Positions 17,194 to 28,274 of a stretch of 64,000 nucleotides of DNA are shown one piece after another. Source of the stretch: Microbispora catharanthi (GTDB taxonomy: Bacteria; Actinomycetota; Actinomycetes; Streptosporangiales; Streptosporangiaceae). Each line of letters begins with the position of its first letter. Within the stretch, counting starts at the first letter, position 1. The DNA is taken from assembly GCF_006334915.2 (NCBI RefSeq), contig NZ_VDMA02000002.1, positions 434,001-498,000 on the forward strand, read 5' to 3'. Below the pieces are notes generated by a model, which saw only the letters and a list, made by a program, of their open reading frames with translations, made no database searches and was not told the origin of the DNA. The translations under genes and the position numbers were made by a program.

Positions 17194-19080
17194 TCAGGAA
17201 CCGCCCGGGCCCGAGCCGGTGAACTGCGTGCGGTACAGCTCGGCGTAGGCGCCGCCCCGCTCCAGCAGCTCCTCGTGCCGGCCGCGTTCGGCGACCCGGC
17301 CGTCCTCGACCACCAGGATCGTGTCGGCCTCGCGGATGGTCGACAGCCGGTGGGCGATCACCAGCGACGTCCTCCCCCGCAGGGCGGTCTTCAGCGCCTG
17401 CTGCACCGCGGCCTCGGACTCCGAGTCCAGATGGGCGGTCGCCTCGTCCAGCACCACCACCCGCGGCGCCTTCAGCAGGAGCCGGGCCAGGGCGATGCGC
17501 TGCTTCTCCCCTCCCGACAGCCGGTAGCCGCGGTCGCCGACGACCGTCTCCAGCTCCTCCGGCAGGTTCTTGACCAGGTCGGCGATCTGGGCCGCGCGCA
17601 GGGCATCCCAGATCTCCTCGTCGGTCGCCTCAGGACGGGCGTAGCGGAGGTTGTTGCCGATCGTGTCGTGGAACAGGTGGGCGTCCTGCATGACCACTCC
17701 CACCGTGTCCCTGATGCCGTCCAGGGTGACGTCGCGGACGTCCACGCCGTTGATCCGGACGGTCCCCTCGTCCACGTCGTACAGCCGGGACACCAGTTGG
17801 GTGATGGTCGTCTTGCCCGCGCCCGAGTGGCCGACGAGCGCCACCAGCTCGCCCGGGTGCGCGGTGAACGACACGCCCTTGAGCACCTCCTGCGAGGGCC
17901 CGGTGTCCGGGCGGGCCACCGACTCGAGCGACGCCAGCGACACCTCGGAGGCGGCCGGGTAGCGGAAGCGGACGTCGTCGAACTCGATGGTCACCGGCCC
18001 TTCGGGGATCGGCCCCGCGTCCGGCTTCTCGGCCACCATCGGCTTGAGGTCGAGCACCTCGAAGACCCGGTCGAAGCTCACCAGCGCGGTCATCACGTCC
18101 ACGTGGACGTTCGACAGGCTGGTCAGCGGGCCGTACAGGCGCATGAGCAGGGACGACTGGGCGACCAGGGTGCCGAGCGCGAAGGCCCCGGAGATCGCGA
18201 GCACGCCGCCGAGACCGTAGACGAGCGCGGTCGCCAGCGCGGCGACCAGGCCGAGCGCGATGCGGAACACCGTGCCGTACATGGCGACGATCACACCCAC
18301 GTCGCGGACCCGGCCCGCGCGCTCCGCGAAGTGGGCCGCCTCGTCGTCCGGCCTGCCGTACAGCTTGGCGACCATGGCCCCGGCCACGTTGAACCGCTCG
18401 GTCATCACCGAGCTCATCTCGGCGTCGAGCTGCATCTGCTCGCGGGTCAGCGCGGACATCCGGCGGCCGACCCACTTGGCCGGGAAGATGAAGATCGGCA
18501 ACAGGACCAGCGCGACCAGCGTGACCTGCCACGACAGCACGAGCATGGTGCCGAGCACCATGACCAGGCTGATGACGTTGGACACCACCGACGACAGCGT
18601 GCTGGTGAGGGCCCGCTGCGCCCCGATGACGTCGGTGTTCAGCCGGGAGACGAGCGCGCCGGTCTGGGCGCGCATGAAGAACGCTACCGGCATGCGCTGC
18701 ACGTGGTCGAAGACCTCGGTGCGCAGGTTGTAGATCAGGCCCTCGCCGATGCGGGCGGAGAACCACCGCTGCACCAGGCCGAGCCCGGCGTCCAGCACCG
18801 CGAGCGCTCCGATCGCCGCGGCGAGCCACACCACGACGTCGACCCGCCCGGGGGTGATGCCGTAATCGATGATCGCCTTCATCAGCAGCGGGTTGGCGAC
18901 CACGATGACCGCGTCGACCACGACCAGCGCGAGGAAACCGGCGATCTGGGCGCGGAACGGCCGGGCGTAGCCGGCGATACGCCGGACTGTCCCCGGCGTG
19001 AGCCGCTCCTTCGTCACGGAGCTGTCACGCCGTAAGGACCGCATCACCTGAAGGCCGTAGCCCCCGTTCATCATCGACAT
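17194..19080 (-). CDS. ABC exporter, fused transmembrane and ATPase domains
   Basis: This 628-aa half-transporter pumps substrate out at the cell membrane as a dimer. An N-terminal six-helix transmembrane domain (about residues 35-330) precedes a nucleotide-binding domain with Walker A GHSGAGKTT near 417. The signature LSGGEKQRIALARLL is near 518, and Walker B VVVLDEATAHLD follows. It is MsbA/LmrA-like. The start at 19080 has GGGAGG 11 nt upstream; MMNGG one or two codons later is also possible. No partner half-transporter or regulator is adjacent, so a homodimer is likely. Substrate is not predictable (drug or lipid). Confidence 0.88.
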   Translation of the reverse strand: MSMMNGGYGLQVMRSLRRDSSVTKERLTPGTVRRIAGYARPFRAQIAGFLALVVVDAVIVVANPLLMKAIIDYGITPGRVDVVVWLAAAIGALAVLDAGLGLVQRWFSARIGEGLIYNLRTEVFDHVQRMPVAFFMRAQTGALVSRLNTDVIGAQRALTSTLSSVVSNVISLVMVLGTMLVLSWQVTLVALVLLPIFIFPAKWVGRRMSALTREQMQLDAEMSSVMTERFNVAGAMVAKLYGRPDDEAAHFAERAGRVRDVGVIVAMYGTVFRIALGLVAALATALVYGLGGVLAISGAFALGTLVAQSSLLMRLYGPLTSLSNVHVDVMTALVSFDRVFEVLDLKPMVAEKPDAGPIPEGPVTIEFDDVRFRYPAASEVSLASLESVARPDTGPSQEVLKGVSFTAHPGELVALVGHSGAGKTTITQLVSRLYDVDEGTVRINGVDVRDVTLDGIRDTVGVVMQDAHLFHDTIGNNLRYARPEATDEEIWDALRAAQIADLVKNLPEELETVVGDRGYRLSGGEKQRIALARLLLKAPRVVVLDEATAHLDSESEAAVQQALKTALRGRTSLVIAHRLSTIREADTILVVEDGRVAERGRHEELLERGGAYAELYRTQFTGSGPGGS

Positions 19081-19183
19081 ATGTCGTACATCCTCCCAGC
19101 CGTGCAGCGGTGGGAGGACTCCCCCGATTCCCCCGTCAGCTCGAAGCGAACAGCACTTATCCGTGCGACCCGAACAGTGCCCC

Positions 19184-20038
19184 TCAGTTCGCCCCGAACA
19201 GTGCCCGGATGCGCGCCACCTGCTCGGCCCGCTCGGCGGCGGCCTGCTCCTCCAGCGTGCGTCCCGGCGCGGCCTGGAGCAGCCGCTTCGTGGCGGCCGC
19301 GGCGGCGCGGTCGGTCGAAAGCAGCGCGGCGGCCAGGTCCTGTACGGCCTGGGCCAGCTCGGACGCGGGCACCGCGATCTCGGCCAGGCCGAGCCGTACG
19401 GCCTCGGCGGCCCCGACGGTACGCGCGGTCAGGCACATCTCGATGGCCCGGGGAACCCCCACGATGTCGGCCAGGGGCTTGGTCCCGGTCAGGTCGGGAA
19501 CCAGCCCCAGCGCGGGCTCCTTCATGCAGAACTTCACGTCGTCGGCGACGACACGCAGGTCACACGCGAGTGCGAGCTGGAAGCCCGCCCCGATCGCGTG
19601 GCCCTGCACGGCCGCGATCGACACGATCTCCGGCTTGCGCAGCCACAGGAACCCCTTCTGGGCCTCAGCGATCCGCTGCTCGAACTCGGTGTCGCCGAGC
19701 GCCGCGGCGCTCGCGAACGATCCCTGTCCGGGCACCCCCTCGGGCCTGAACATGCGCAGGTCGATCCCGGCTGAGAAGGACGGCCCCTCGCCTTTGACCA
19801 CGACCACTCTCACCTGCTCCGGAAGGGTCTCCCCGATCCGGGCCAGGGCCGACCATGTCGCGAACGTCTGAGCGTTGCGCTTGTCCGGCCGGTCCAAAGT
19901 GACGGTCGCGATCTCGCCGTCCACCTCAAAGCGCAGTCCGACCTCGGCCGGCGCGGCCGCCGAGATCGTCGACACATCGGAGCCGTCGCCCGTCTCACGG
20001 GCGTGCTCCAGATTCCCCCCCATTGCCGCTTCCGCCAT
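19184..20038 (-). CDS. Enoyl-CoA hydratase/isomerase family protein
   Basis: This 284-aa crotonase-fold protein has an extra N-terminal 30 residues. The CoA-binding and oxyanion-hole regions are clear: PDKRNAQTFATW, FSAGIDLRMF near 92, and GHAIGAGFQLALACD near 150. The active-site strip KEPALGLVPDLTGTKPL near 180 keeps one acidic residue (KEPA) and places Asp-Leu where many hydratases have GGT, so hydratase versus isomerase cannot be decided. The ATG at 20038 has a GGAGCAGGAG site. It sits last in a same-strand run after acVLRF1, ABC-F and a small HTH gene. No fatty-acid genes are adjacent. Confidence 0.85.
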   Translation of the reverse strand: MAEAAMGGNLEHARETGDGSDVSTISAAAPAEVGLRFEVDGEIATVTLDRPDKRNAQTFATWSALARIGETLPEQVRVVVVKGEGPSFSAGIDLRMFRPEGVPGQGSFASAAALGDTEFEQRIAEAQKGFLWLRKPEIVSIAAVQGHAIGAGFQLALACDLRVVADDVKFCMKEPALGLVPDLTGTKPLADIVGVPRAIEMCLTARTVGAAEAVRLGLAEIAVPASELAQAVQDLAAALLSTDRAAAAATKRLLQAAPGRTLEEQAAAERAEQVARIRALFGAN

Positions 20039-20237
20039 GCCCTGCTCCTGCTCCGGTGCGGAGCGGCGTCGCCTCGCACGGCCGGTCCGGTGCGGCGCAC
20101 CGTCCGTGCCGGGCGTCCGCCCTCCTGTTCATCTCGCGGTCGCGTCCGAGCTTACCGAATATCGTTCTGGCGAGTCGGACGCGACCGCTCCTCCTGCAGG
20201 AACGAGCGGCTGCGGTCGCGCGTCTTGAGGTGGATCT

Positions 20238-20453
20238 CTAGCGCTTGGACTTGCCCCGGGTCGCGCCGCCGCGTCCGCGCAGAGTCACCCCGGACTCGCT
20301 CAGGATGCGGTGGATGAACCCGTACGAGCGGCCGGTGGAAGCAGCCAGAGCGCGGATGCTCTCACCCGCGGAATAGCGCTTCTTGAGATCAGCGGCCAGC
20401 TTTTCCCGGTCGGCCCCGGTCACCCGGGTGCCCTTCTTCAGAGTCTCGGCCAC
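20238..20453 (-). CDS. Small helix-turn-helix protein
   Basis: This is a 71-aa basic protein with a resolvase-like HTH (YSAGESIRALAASTGRSYGF at about 28-47, then IHRILSESGV) and a Gly/Arg/Lys tail (TLRGRGGATRGKSKR). Closely similar short proteins are widespread and strongly conserved in actinomycetes; I know no proven function. It is likely a nucleoid- or promoter-binding factor. It lies between the ABC-F ATPase and enoyl-CoA hydratase genes on the same strand, 115 bp from the former, so it probably has its own promoter. The AT-richer gap 20454-20568 would hold it. Confidence 0.8.
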   Translation of the reverse strand: MAETLKKGTRVTGADREKLAADLKKRYSAGESIRALAASTGRSYGFIHRILSESGVTLRGRGGATRGKSKR

Positions 20454-20568
20454 GAGTACCTCCTGTAGTGCCAGACTTCCGCAGCGTTACTTCAGCCCAT
20501 GATCAGTCATTTCGACGGGATCGGCTACCTACTCCGCGGGAAAAGATCCCTACCCGCTCAAATTAAGA

Positions 20569-22167
<1,599 letters not shown>

Positions 22168-22312
22168 GGTTAAGGGGACACTCCCGTAGGTGATGGGGTC
22201 AGGATCGGCACCGGGAGCGATCAATCGGGAGTGCGCATGGGCTCAAGTGTAGTGCCGCCGTGTCCACCACCGCCTGCGATGAAACCCCGCCCTCGCCCCG
22301 CCACGCGGCCGG

Positions 22313-23008
22313 TCAGGGGTCGATCACGCGGATCCGTACGGCGCGGAACAGCGCGGGGGCGCCCTCCAGGACCGCCAGCCGGGGGTCGGGGACGGTGAGG
22401 AAGGGGCCGGTCTCCAGGGCGAACAGCGGCGCGAGGCGCCGGTCGCGCCTGATCTCGTCGATCGAGCGCCGGTCCCCGCCGAGCACGACGGCCTCCAGGT
22501 CCGCGAGCCTCGGCAGGAGCACCCGGACGGCCACGTCGGCGGCGGCCCCCAGTGCCTCGGCCGACTGCTTGTCCCTGCGCCGGGCGAAGCGCTGCTGCGA
22601 CCACCCGCCGGCCGCGCTGCGCCCGTGGACCTGACGCGAGCCGACCTTGCCCGTCACGAGGCGGGCCCCGGCGAAGACGCCGGCGGCGTGCCCCCCGAGC
22701 CGGGCCAGCAGCACGCCGACTGTCCGCTCACGGCACACGTGGGCCACCAGCGCCGCCGCAGGCGGGGGAAGGCGGAACTCGCCCTCGTGCCCGCCGTCAC
22801 CTTCACCGTCGCGGGAGGGGCGCAGCGGCGGGAACGGCACGTGGCACTCGGCGACCGCGCCGTCGGCGGCGTCGAGACGGACCAGGTCGGGCAGGACGAC
22901 GGCCTCGATCGCGCCGTGCCGCTCGGCGAAGCGCGCGATCCATCCGGCGAGCCGCTCGGGGGCGACCGAGATCCATCTGCCGCCTCCCGCGGCGGGCCCT
23001 GCCGTCAT
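22313..23008 (-). CDS. acVLRF1-family peptidyl-tRNA hydrolase (Vms1/eRF1-like)
   Basis: This 231-aa protein belongs to the actinobacterial VLRF1 clade of the eRF1/Vms1 fold, predicted to release nascent chains from tRNA on stalled 50S-like complexes. The key segment GSRQVHGRSAAGGWSQQRFA, continuing RRRDKQ, near residues 122-147 is the glycine-rich loop followed by the catalytic-type Gln seen in Vms1-like release factors. The rest (GGDRRSIDEI, LAPLFALETGPFLTVPDPR) fits the C-terminal half of the domain. There is no signal peptide. The gene is followed 145 bp on by an ABC-F ATPase, so both may act in ribosome rescue. The family is assigned by motif recognition; activity is inferred. Confidence 0.8.
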   Translation of the reverse strand: MTAGPAAGGGRWISVAPERLAGWIARFAERHGAIEAVVLPDLVRLDAADGAVAECHVPFPPLRPSRDGEGDGGHEGEFRLPPPAAALVAHVCRERTVGVLLARLGGHAAGVFAGARLVTGKVGSRQVHGRSAAGGWSQQRFARRRDKQSAEALGAAADVAVRVLLPRLADLEAVVLGGDRRSIDEIRRDRRLAPLFALETGPFLTVPDPRLAVLEGAPALFRAVRIRVIDP

Positions 23009-23083
23009 GGCTGATCAGCCTACTCGTGCACCGTCTGTCGGATTCCGTCCAACTGACGGGGAAATATAGGTGAATTTCCTTCT

Positions 23084-24469
23084 GTGGACGGCAAGTCCGG
23101 GGGCCCGGCGTCCCACAATTCAATCGTGTCGCTCCCCTCCCCCTCGGCGGCGCCGCTCGCCGCGACCTCGCAAATCGCCCCGGCGTCCGGCCCGGCCCCG
23201 GCGACCCCGTTCCCCCCGGACAGCGCGCGGGAACACGCCCCGGCGGACACCGTGTGGGAACACGGCCCGGCCACCATGGTGCGGAGGTACACCCCGGCGG
23301 CCGCCGCCCAGCCGTACGACCAGCGCGCGTACGCGCCCGCGGGTCCCGCGCCCGGCTTCCCCGGCCCGGCCGCCCCGTTCTTCCTCCCGGTGGTCGACCT
23401 CGACACCGGCGGCGCCGTGGCCATCGAGGTGATCGCCGAGGGCGCCTCCTCCGGCGGCCCGGGCGTGGCGGGCACGGTGAACGGCCTGCTGGCCGCCGCC
23501 CGCGAGGAGGCCCTGCTGCCGCTGGTCCTGCCGATCTCCGCCGCCGCCGTGGCCGGGGGTACGGCCGGCCTCGCGGCGCTGCATGAGGCGATGCGCATGT
23601 GCAACCGGCGTCCCCGCGAGGTCATCCTCGTGATCGAGGGCGATCCCGCGCCCGTGGAGCGCACGGCCCTGCTGTCCGGGATCGACGGTCTGCGCGCGGT
23701 GGGCTACCTCATCGCGTTCGGCGGGGTCGGCACCGCCGCGCTGCCGCTCGACCTGCTCGCCGACGCCTCGCCGTACGTGATCGCGCTGTCCCCCGACCTG
23801 GTGGCGCGGGGGCCGCGCGATCCCCGGCGCAGCGCGCTCGCGGAGTCGCTGGTCCGGCTCGCGCGCGGCGTCGGCGCGCACGTGCTCGCCCCGGGCGTGC
23901 GGGACGAGACGGAGCTGGCGGCCGTACGCGGCTGGGGCATCCGGCTCGCGCAGGGCCCCCTGCTCGCGCCGTCGGACTGGCGGCCCTCCCACGGGTACAA
24001 CCGCGTCCACGTGCCGCTGCCGGTGCCCGAGGCGGCCGCGGTCACCGCGTCGCTGGGCCCCCGGGTGCAGGAGCTCCTGCTTCCCGCGGTGACGCTGCCG
24101 GCCGGGTCGACGGCCGAGGAGGTGGTCGCCGTGCTGAGCGCCGAGCCCTCGATCACGAGCGTGATCCTGGTGGACGAATACCAGCGGCCGCAGGGCAGCA
24201 TCGACCGCAGCCGGTTCCTGCTCTTCATGGCCGGGGCGTACGGCCACGCGCTGCACGCGAAGAAGTCGGCCGGCCGCCTGGCGGACACAGCGAAGATCGT
24301 GGCGAAGACGACCCCGGTGATCGCGGCCATGCAGGTGGCGGGGCGGGACAACGCCCGCGTGTACGACGACCTCGTGGTGGTCGACGAGGTCGGCAGGTGC
24401 ATGGGCGTGGTGCGGGTCGGCGACCTGCTGCGGCACGCCGCCGACCTCCAGGCGCAGCCGGCCCGCTGA
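23084..24469 (+). CDS. Degenerate EAL-domain protein with C-terminal CBS-like domain
   Basis: The 461-aa protein has a Pro/Ala-rich disordered N-terminus (about 1-95), an EAL-fold domain (about 100-325) and a CBS-pair-like C-terminus (about 345-455). The EAL fold is recognisable from PVVDLDTGGAVAIEVIAEG, DGLRAVGYLIAFGGVGTAAL and VRDETELAAVRGWGIRLAQG. Each matches the spacing of a real c-di-GMP phosphodiesterase. But the EAL triad reads IEV, the ITE Glu context is VIE followed by GDP, and the DDFG metal site is FGGVG, so catalysis is not expected. It is probably a cytosolic c-di-GMP or nucleotide sensor. The GTG start at 23084 is uncertain; later starts at 23128 or 23276 would only shorten the linker. 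Confidence 0.7.
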   Translation: MDGKSGGPASHNSIVSLPSPSAAPLAATSQIAPASGPAPATPFPPDSAREHAPADTVWEHGPATMVRRYTPAAAAQPYDQRAYAPAGPAPGFPGPAAPFFLPVVDLDTGGAVAIEVIAEGASSGGPGVAGTVNGLLAAAREEALLPLVLPISAAAVAGGTAGLAALHEAMRMCNRRPREVILVIEGDPAPVERTALLSGIDGLRAVGYLIAFGGVGTAALPLDLLADASPYVIALSPDLVARGPRDPRRSALAESLVRLARGVGAHVLAPGVRDETELAAVRGWGIRLAQGPLLAPSDWRPSHGYNRVHVPLPVPEAAAVTASLGPRVQELLLPAVTLPAGSTAEEVVAVLSAEPSITSVILVDEYQRPQGSIDRSRFLLFMAGAYGHALHAKKSAGRLADTAKIVAKTTPVIAAMQVAGRDNARVYDDLVVVDEVGRCMGVVRVGDLLRHAADLQAQPAR

Positions 24470-24550
24470 GGCCACCACGGGACCACGGACGAGGGCGCGT
24501 CCGGCCTTCTTCAGGGGCAATACTACGGCGGCGTCGCCGTTCACCTCAGA

Positions 24551-24572
24551 CTTGCGACACATATGTCGCAAG
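24551..24572. promoter_or_regulatory. Perfect dyad operator upstream of aldo/keto reductase
   Basis: CTTGCGACA (24551-24559) and TGTCGCAAG (24564-24572) are perfect 9-bp inverted arms with a 4-bp spacer CATA. The dyad ends 60 bp before the reductase start, in promoter position. No regulator gene is adjacent, so the binder acts in trans. Confidence 0.65.
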
Positions 24573-24632
24573 TTGTAGCTTCACTGCGTCCCGCTTGATG
24601 CGACCAGTGACGCCCCTGAGAGGGAGAACCAC

Positions 24633-25625
24633 GTGGAGTACACCCGCCTCGGCCGCAGCGGCCTTTCGGTGTCCCGGCTCGTCCTCGGCACCATGAACTT
24701 CGGGTCGCGTACGTCCGAAGAGGACAGTCACGCGATCATGGACCGTGCGCACGAGCACGGTCTCAACTTCTTCGACACCGCCGACGCGTACGGCGCGCAG
24801 CAGGGCGAAGGCGTCACCGAGCAGATCATCGGCCGTTGGTTCGCCAAGGGCGGCGGCCGGCGTGACAGGACCGTGCTGGCCACGAAGGTCTATCAGCCGA
24901 TGGGGAACTGGCCCAACGAGCAGTTCCTGTCCGCCCTGCACATCCGGCGCGCGTGCGAGGCGTCGCTCAGGCGACTGGGGACCGACCACATCGACCTTTA
25001 CCAGATGCACCACATCGACCGGAGCACGCCGTGGGAGGAGATCTGGGAGGCGTTCAGCGTCCTTCGCCGGCAGGGAAAAGTGCTCTACTTCGGCTCGTCC
25101 AACTTCGCCGGCTGGCACATCGCCCAGGCGCAGGAGGCGGCGCGGTCCCGGCACTTCCTCGGGCTCGTCAGCGAACAGTCCATCTACAACCTGATGTCGC
25201 GCTGGGCCGAGCTGGAGGTGCTGCCCGCCGCGCGGCACTACGGGCTGGGGGTGATCCCATGGTCGCCGCTGCACGGCGGCGTGCTCAGCGGCGTCCTGCG
25301 CAAGCAGCGTGAGGGGGTCGCCGCCCGCAGCGGCTCGGGGCTCTGGGCCGCCGCGCTGGCCGAGCACCGGGACTCCGTCGAGGCGTACGAGAAGTTGTGC
25401 GCCGACCTCGGCGAGGACCCGGCCCACGTCGGACTGGCATGGCTGCTCGCCCAGGACGGCGTGACCGGACCGATCGTCGGGCCGCGGACGGTCGAGCAGC
25501 TCGACGGCTCGCTGCGCGCACTGAGGATCACGCTCGACGACGGCACGCTCGCCACGCTGGACGCGCTCTTCCCGCCCCCCGGCCCCAACGGAGCCAGGCC
25601 GGCGCCCGAGGCGTACGCCTGGTGA
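24633..25625 (+). CDS. Aldo/keto reductase
   Basis: This is a 330-aa NADPH-dependent oxidoreductase of the AKR superfamily, YhdN/Tas-like. The TIM-barrel motifs are intact: LGTMNFG near 18, FFDTADAYG (Asp and catalytic Tyr), the catalytic Lys in VLATKVY, and the HxxH-type site DLYQMHHIDR. The cofactor-phosphate loop GPIVGPRTVEQL is at the C-terminus. There is no signal peptide. The GTG at 24633 has GGGAG 8 nt upstream. It is controlled by a promoter carrying a perfect 22-bp dyad. It stands alone, convergent with the response regulator gene. Substrate is likely an aldehyde or sugar-like carbonyl. Confidence 0.9.
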   Translation: MEYTRLGRSGLSVSRLVLGTMNFGSRTSEEDSHAIMDRAHEHGLNFFDTADAYGAQQGEGVTEQIIGRWFAKGGGRRDRTVLATKVYQPMGNWPNEQFLSALHIRRACEASLRRLGTDHIDLYQMHHIDRSTPWEEIWEAFSVLRRQGKVLYFGSSNFAGWHIAQAQEAARSRHFLGLVSEQSIYNLMSRWAELEVLPAARHYGLGVIPWSPLHGGVLSGVLRKQREGVAARSGSGLWAAALAEHRDSVEAYEKLCADLGEDPAHVGLAWLLAQDGVTGPIVGPRTVEQLDGSLRALRITLDDGTLATLDALFPPPGPNGARPAPEAYAW

Positions 25626-25649
25626 TCACGCCCCGTCCTGCCTCGCCGG

Positions 25650-26251
25650 TCAGAGCCAGCCCTGCGCCTGGGCCTTCTGGACGGCCTCGATCCGGTTGCG
25701 CGCGCCGGTCTTGTGGATGGCCGCCGAGAGGTAGTTGCGCACCGTGCCCTCCGACAGGTGCAGCCGCAGCGAGATGTCGTTGATCGTCGAGCCGTCCGCC
25801 GCGGCGGACAGCACGTCGCGCTCGCGCGGCGACAGGGGGTTCGGCCCGGCGCTGAGCGCGGCGGCGGCCAGACCCGGGTCGATCACGCGCTCGCCCCGCA
25901 GCACCCGCCTGATCGCGGCGGCCAGTTCGCTCGCGGGGCTGTCCTTCACCAGGAAGGCCACCGCCCCGGCCTCCATCGCGCGGCGCAGATATCCGGGCCT
26001 GGCGAAGGTCGTGAGGATTACCACCCGGCACCCGGGAACCCGGCGGCGCAGCTCCTCGGCGGCGGAGATCCCGTCCCTGCCGGGCATCTCGATGTCGAGC
26101 AGCGCGATGTCCGGTGTGGTCGCCTCGGCGACGGCGATCACCTCGTCCCCGTTCGCCGCCTCTCCGACCACCTCGATGTCGGGCTCCAGGCCGAGCAGGG
26201 AGGCGAGCGCTCCCCGCACCATGCTCTGGTCCTCCGCCAGCACGACCCTGA

Positions 26252-26255
<4 letters not shown>
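25650..26255 (-). CDS. NarL/DesR-type response regulator
   Basis: This is a 201-aa two-component DNA-binding protein. The receiver domain has the acidic pair in VVLAEDQ, the phospho-Asp in ALLDIEMPGRDG (about residue 54), a Thr in VVILTTFARPG and the Lys in AFLVKDSPAS. The LuxR-type HTH is at the C-terminus (LSPRERDVLSAAADGSTIND, then LHLSEGTVRNYLSAAIHK). It starts inside the histidine kinase stop (ATGA, 26252-26255), so the two are co-translated. The kinase lies upstream with an ABC exporter, so this regulator probably controls that exporter. Confidence 0.92.
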
Positions 26256-27421
<1,166 letters not shown>

Positions 27422-27448
27422 CCCGCTGTCCCTCCGAACGTGGTGGAT

Positions 27449-27555
27449 ATCAGGCGCGCACCGTCGCACGGTGTCGATCAGGTGCGCGCCGTTGCAGTGT
27501 GTCCGATCAGGCGCGCACTGTCGCACTGTGCCGATCAGGCGCGCACTGTCGCACG
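27449..27555. repeat. Four 28-29-bp tandem repeats between permease and kinase
   Basis: Units begin ATCAGGCGCGCACTGTCGCA or a variant at 27449, 27477, 27506 and 27534; the last is shortened. The first unit holds a perfect dyad CACCGT-cgc-ACGGTG. The last unit contains the stop codon of the permease gene (27535-27537). No unique spacers separate the units, so this is not a CRISPR array. It could be a set of operators or a mini-satellite. Confidence 0.8.
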
Positions 27556-28272
27556 ACGGTAGGCGACGAGCGCCAGTGCCACCAGGGCCACTCCCCAGGC
27601 GAGGATGCCGGCCGCGTCGGCCGCGTGCGGGGTCTCACCCGCCGCGATCCGCCATCCGATACGCGCGTAGTCGTACGAGGGGGTCACGTGGGCGATGCTC
27701 TTCATGGCCGCGGGCATGATGCTCTCGGGGAACCAGAGCCCGCCGAGCAGGGCCAGCCCGAACATGCCGATCATCGCGACGGGCTGCGCGGTGTCGGGCG
27801 GCAGCAGGGATCCGATCGCCAGGCCCAGCGCCGCGAAGGGGATCGTGCCGGCCCACATCACGAGGATCAGTTCCACCCACCGCACCGGCGACAGCGACAC
27901 GTGCTGGGTCAGCACCGCGGCCAGGCCGACCAGCAGCAGCGACGGCAGCACCAGCAGCAGCGAGGAGATCAGCTTCGTCAGGATGATCGCCCGGCCCGGC
28001 AGCGGGGTGATCTGGAGCTGCCGCAGCCAGCCGCTGTGCCGCTCCTGCGACCAGGGCACGGCCGTCGACATCATCGCGGCGGCCAGCGCGCCGTACGCGG
28101 CCATCGAGACCATCAGCAGGACGCTGCCGCGCAGCCCGGTCGCCTGGTCGGAGTCCGACCCCCAGAGGTTGGAGTAGAGGAGGTAGAAGCCGACGGGGAA
28201 GGCGACCACGAAGATGACGTAGCGCTTGTTGCGCAGCATCCGCAGCAGTTCGACCTTGATGTAGTGCCGCAT
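27535..28272 (-). CDS. ABC-2 type transporter permease
   Basis: This 245-aa permease of the ABC-2 superfamily has about six membrane segments and starts MRHYIKVELLRMLRNKRYVI. It is the membrane partner of the ATPase encoded just upstream (2-bp gap). Unusually for such proteins, the C-terminal codons and stop are built from a 28-bp repeat unit. Together with the kinase and response regulator it resembles YvfRSTU-type exporters of peptides or lipids. Substrate unknown. Confidence 0.88.
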   Translation of the reverse strand: MRHYIKVELLRMLRNKRYVIFVVAFPVGFYLLYSNLWGSDSDQATGLRGSVLLMVSMAAYGALAAAMMSTAVPWSQERHSGWLRQLQITPLPGRAIILTKLISSLLLVLPSLLLVGLAAVLTQHVSLSPVRWVELILVMWAGTIPFAALGLAIGSLLPPDTAQPVAMIGMFGLALLGGLWFPESIMPAAMKSIAHVTPSYDYARIGWRIAAGETPHAADAAGILAWGVALVALALVAYRRATVRA

Positions 28273-28274
28273 CG

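Noticed and set aside
19075..19086. CGACATATGTCG palindrome at the ABC exporter start
   Set aside because: It resembles the core of the dyad at 24551-24572 but with a different spacer, and it contains the ATG start codon. Likely chance.
27449..27555. CRISPR-like repeats of 28-29 bp
   Set aside because: Repeats are contiguous with no unique spacers, no cas genes are nearby, and copies vary.
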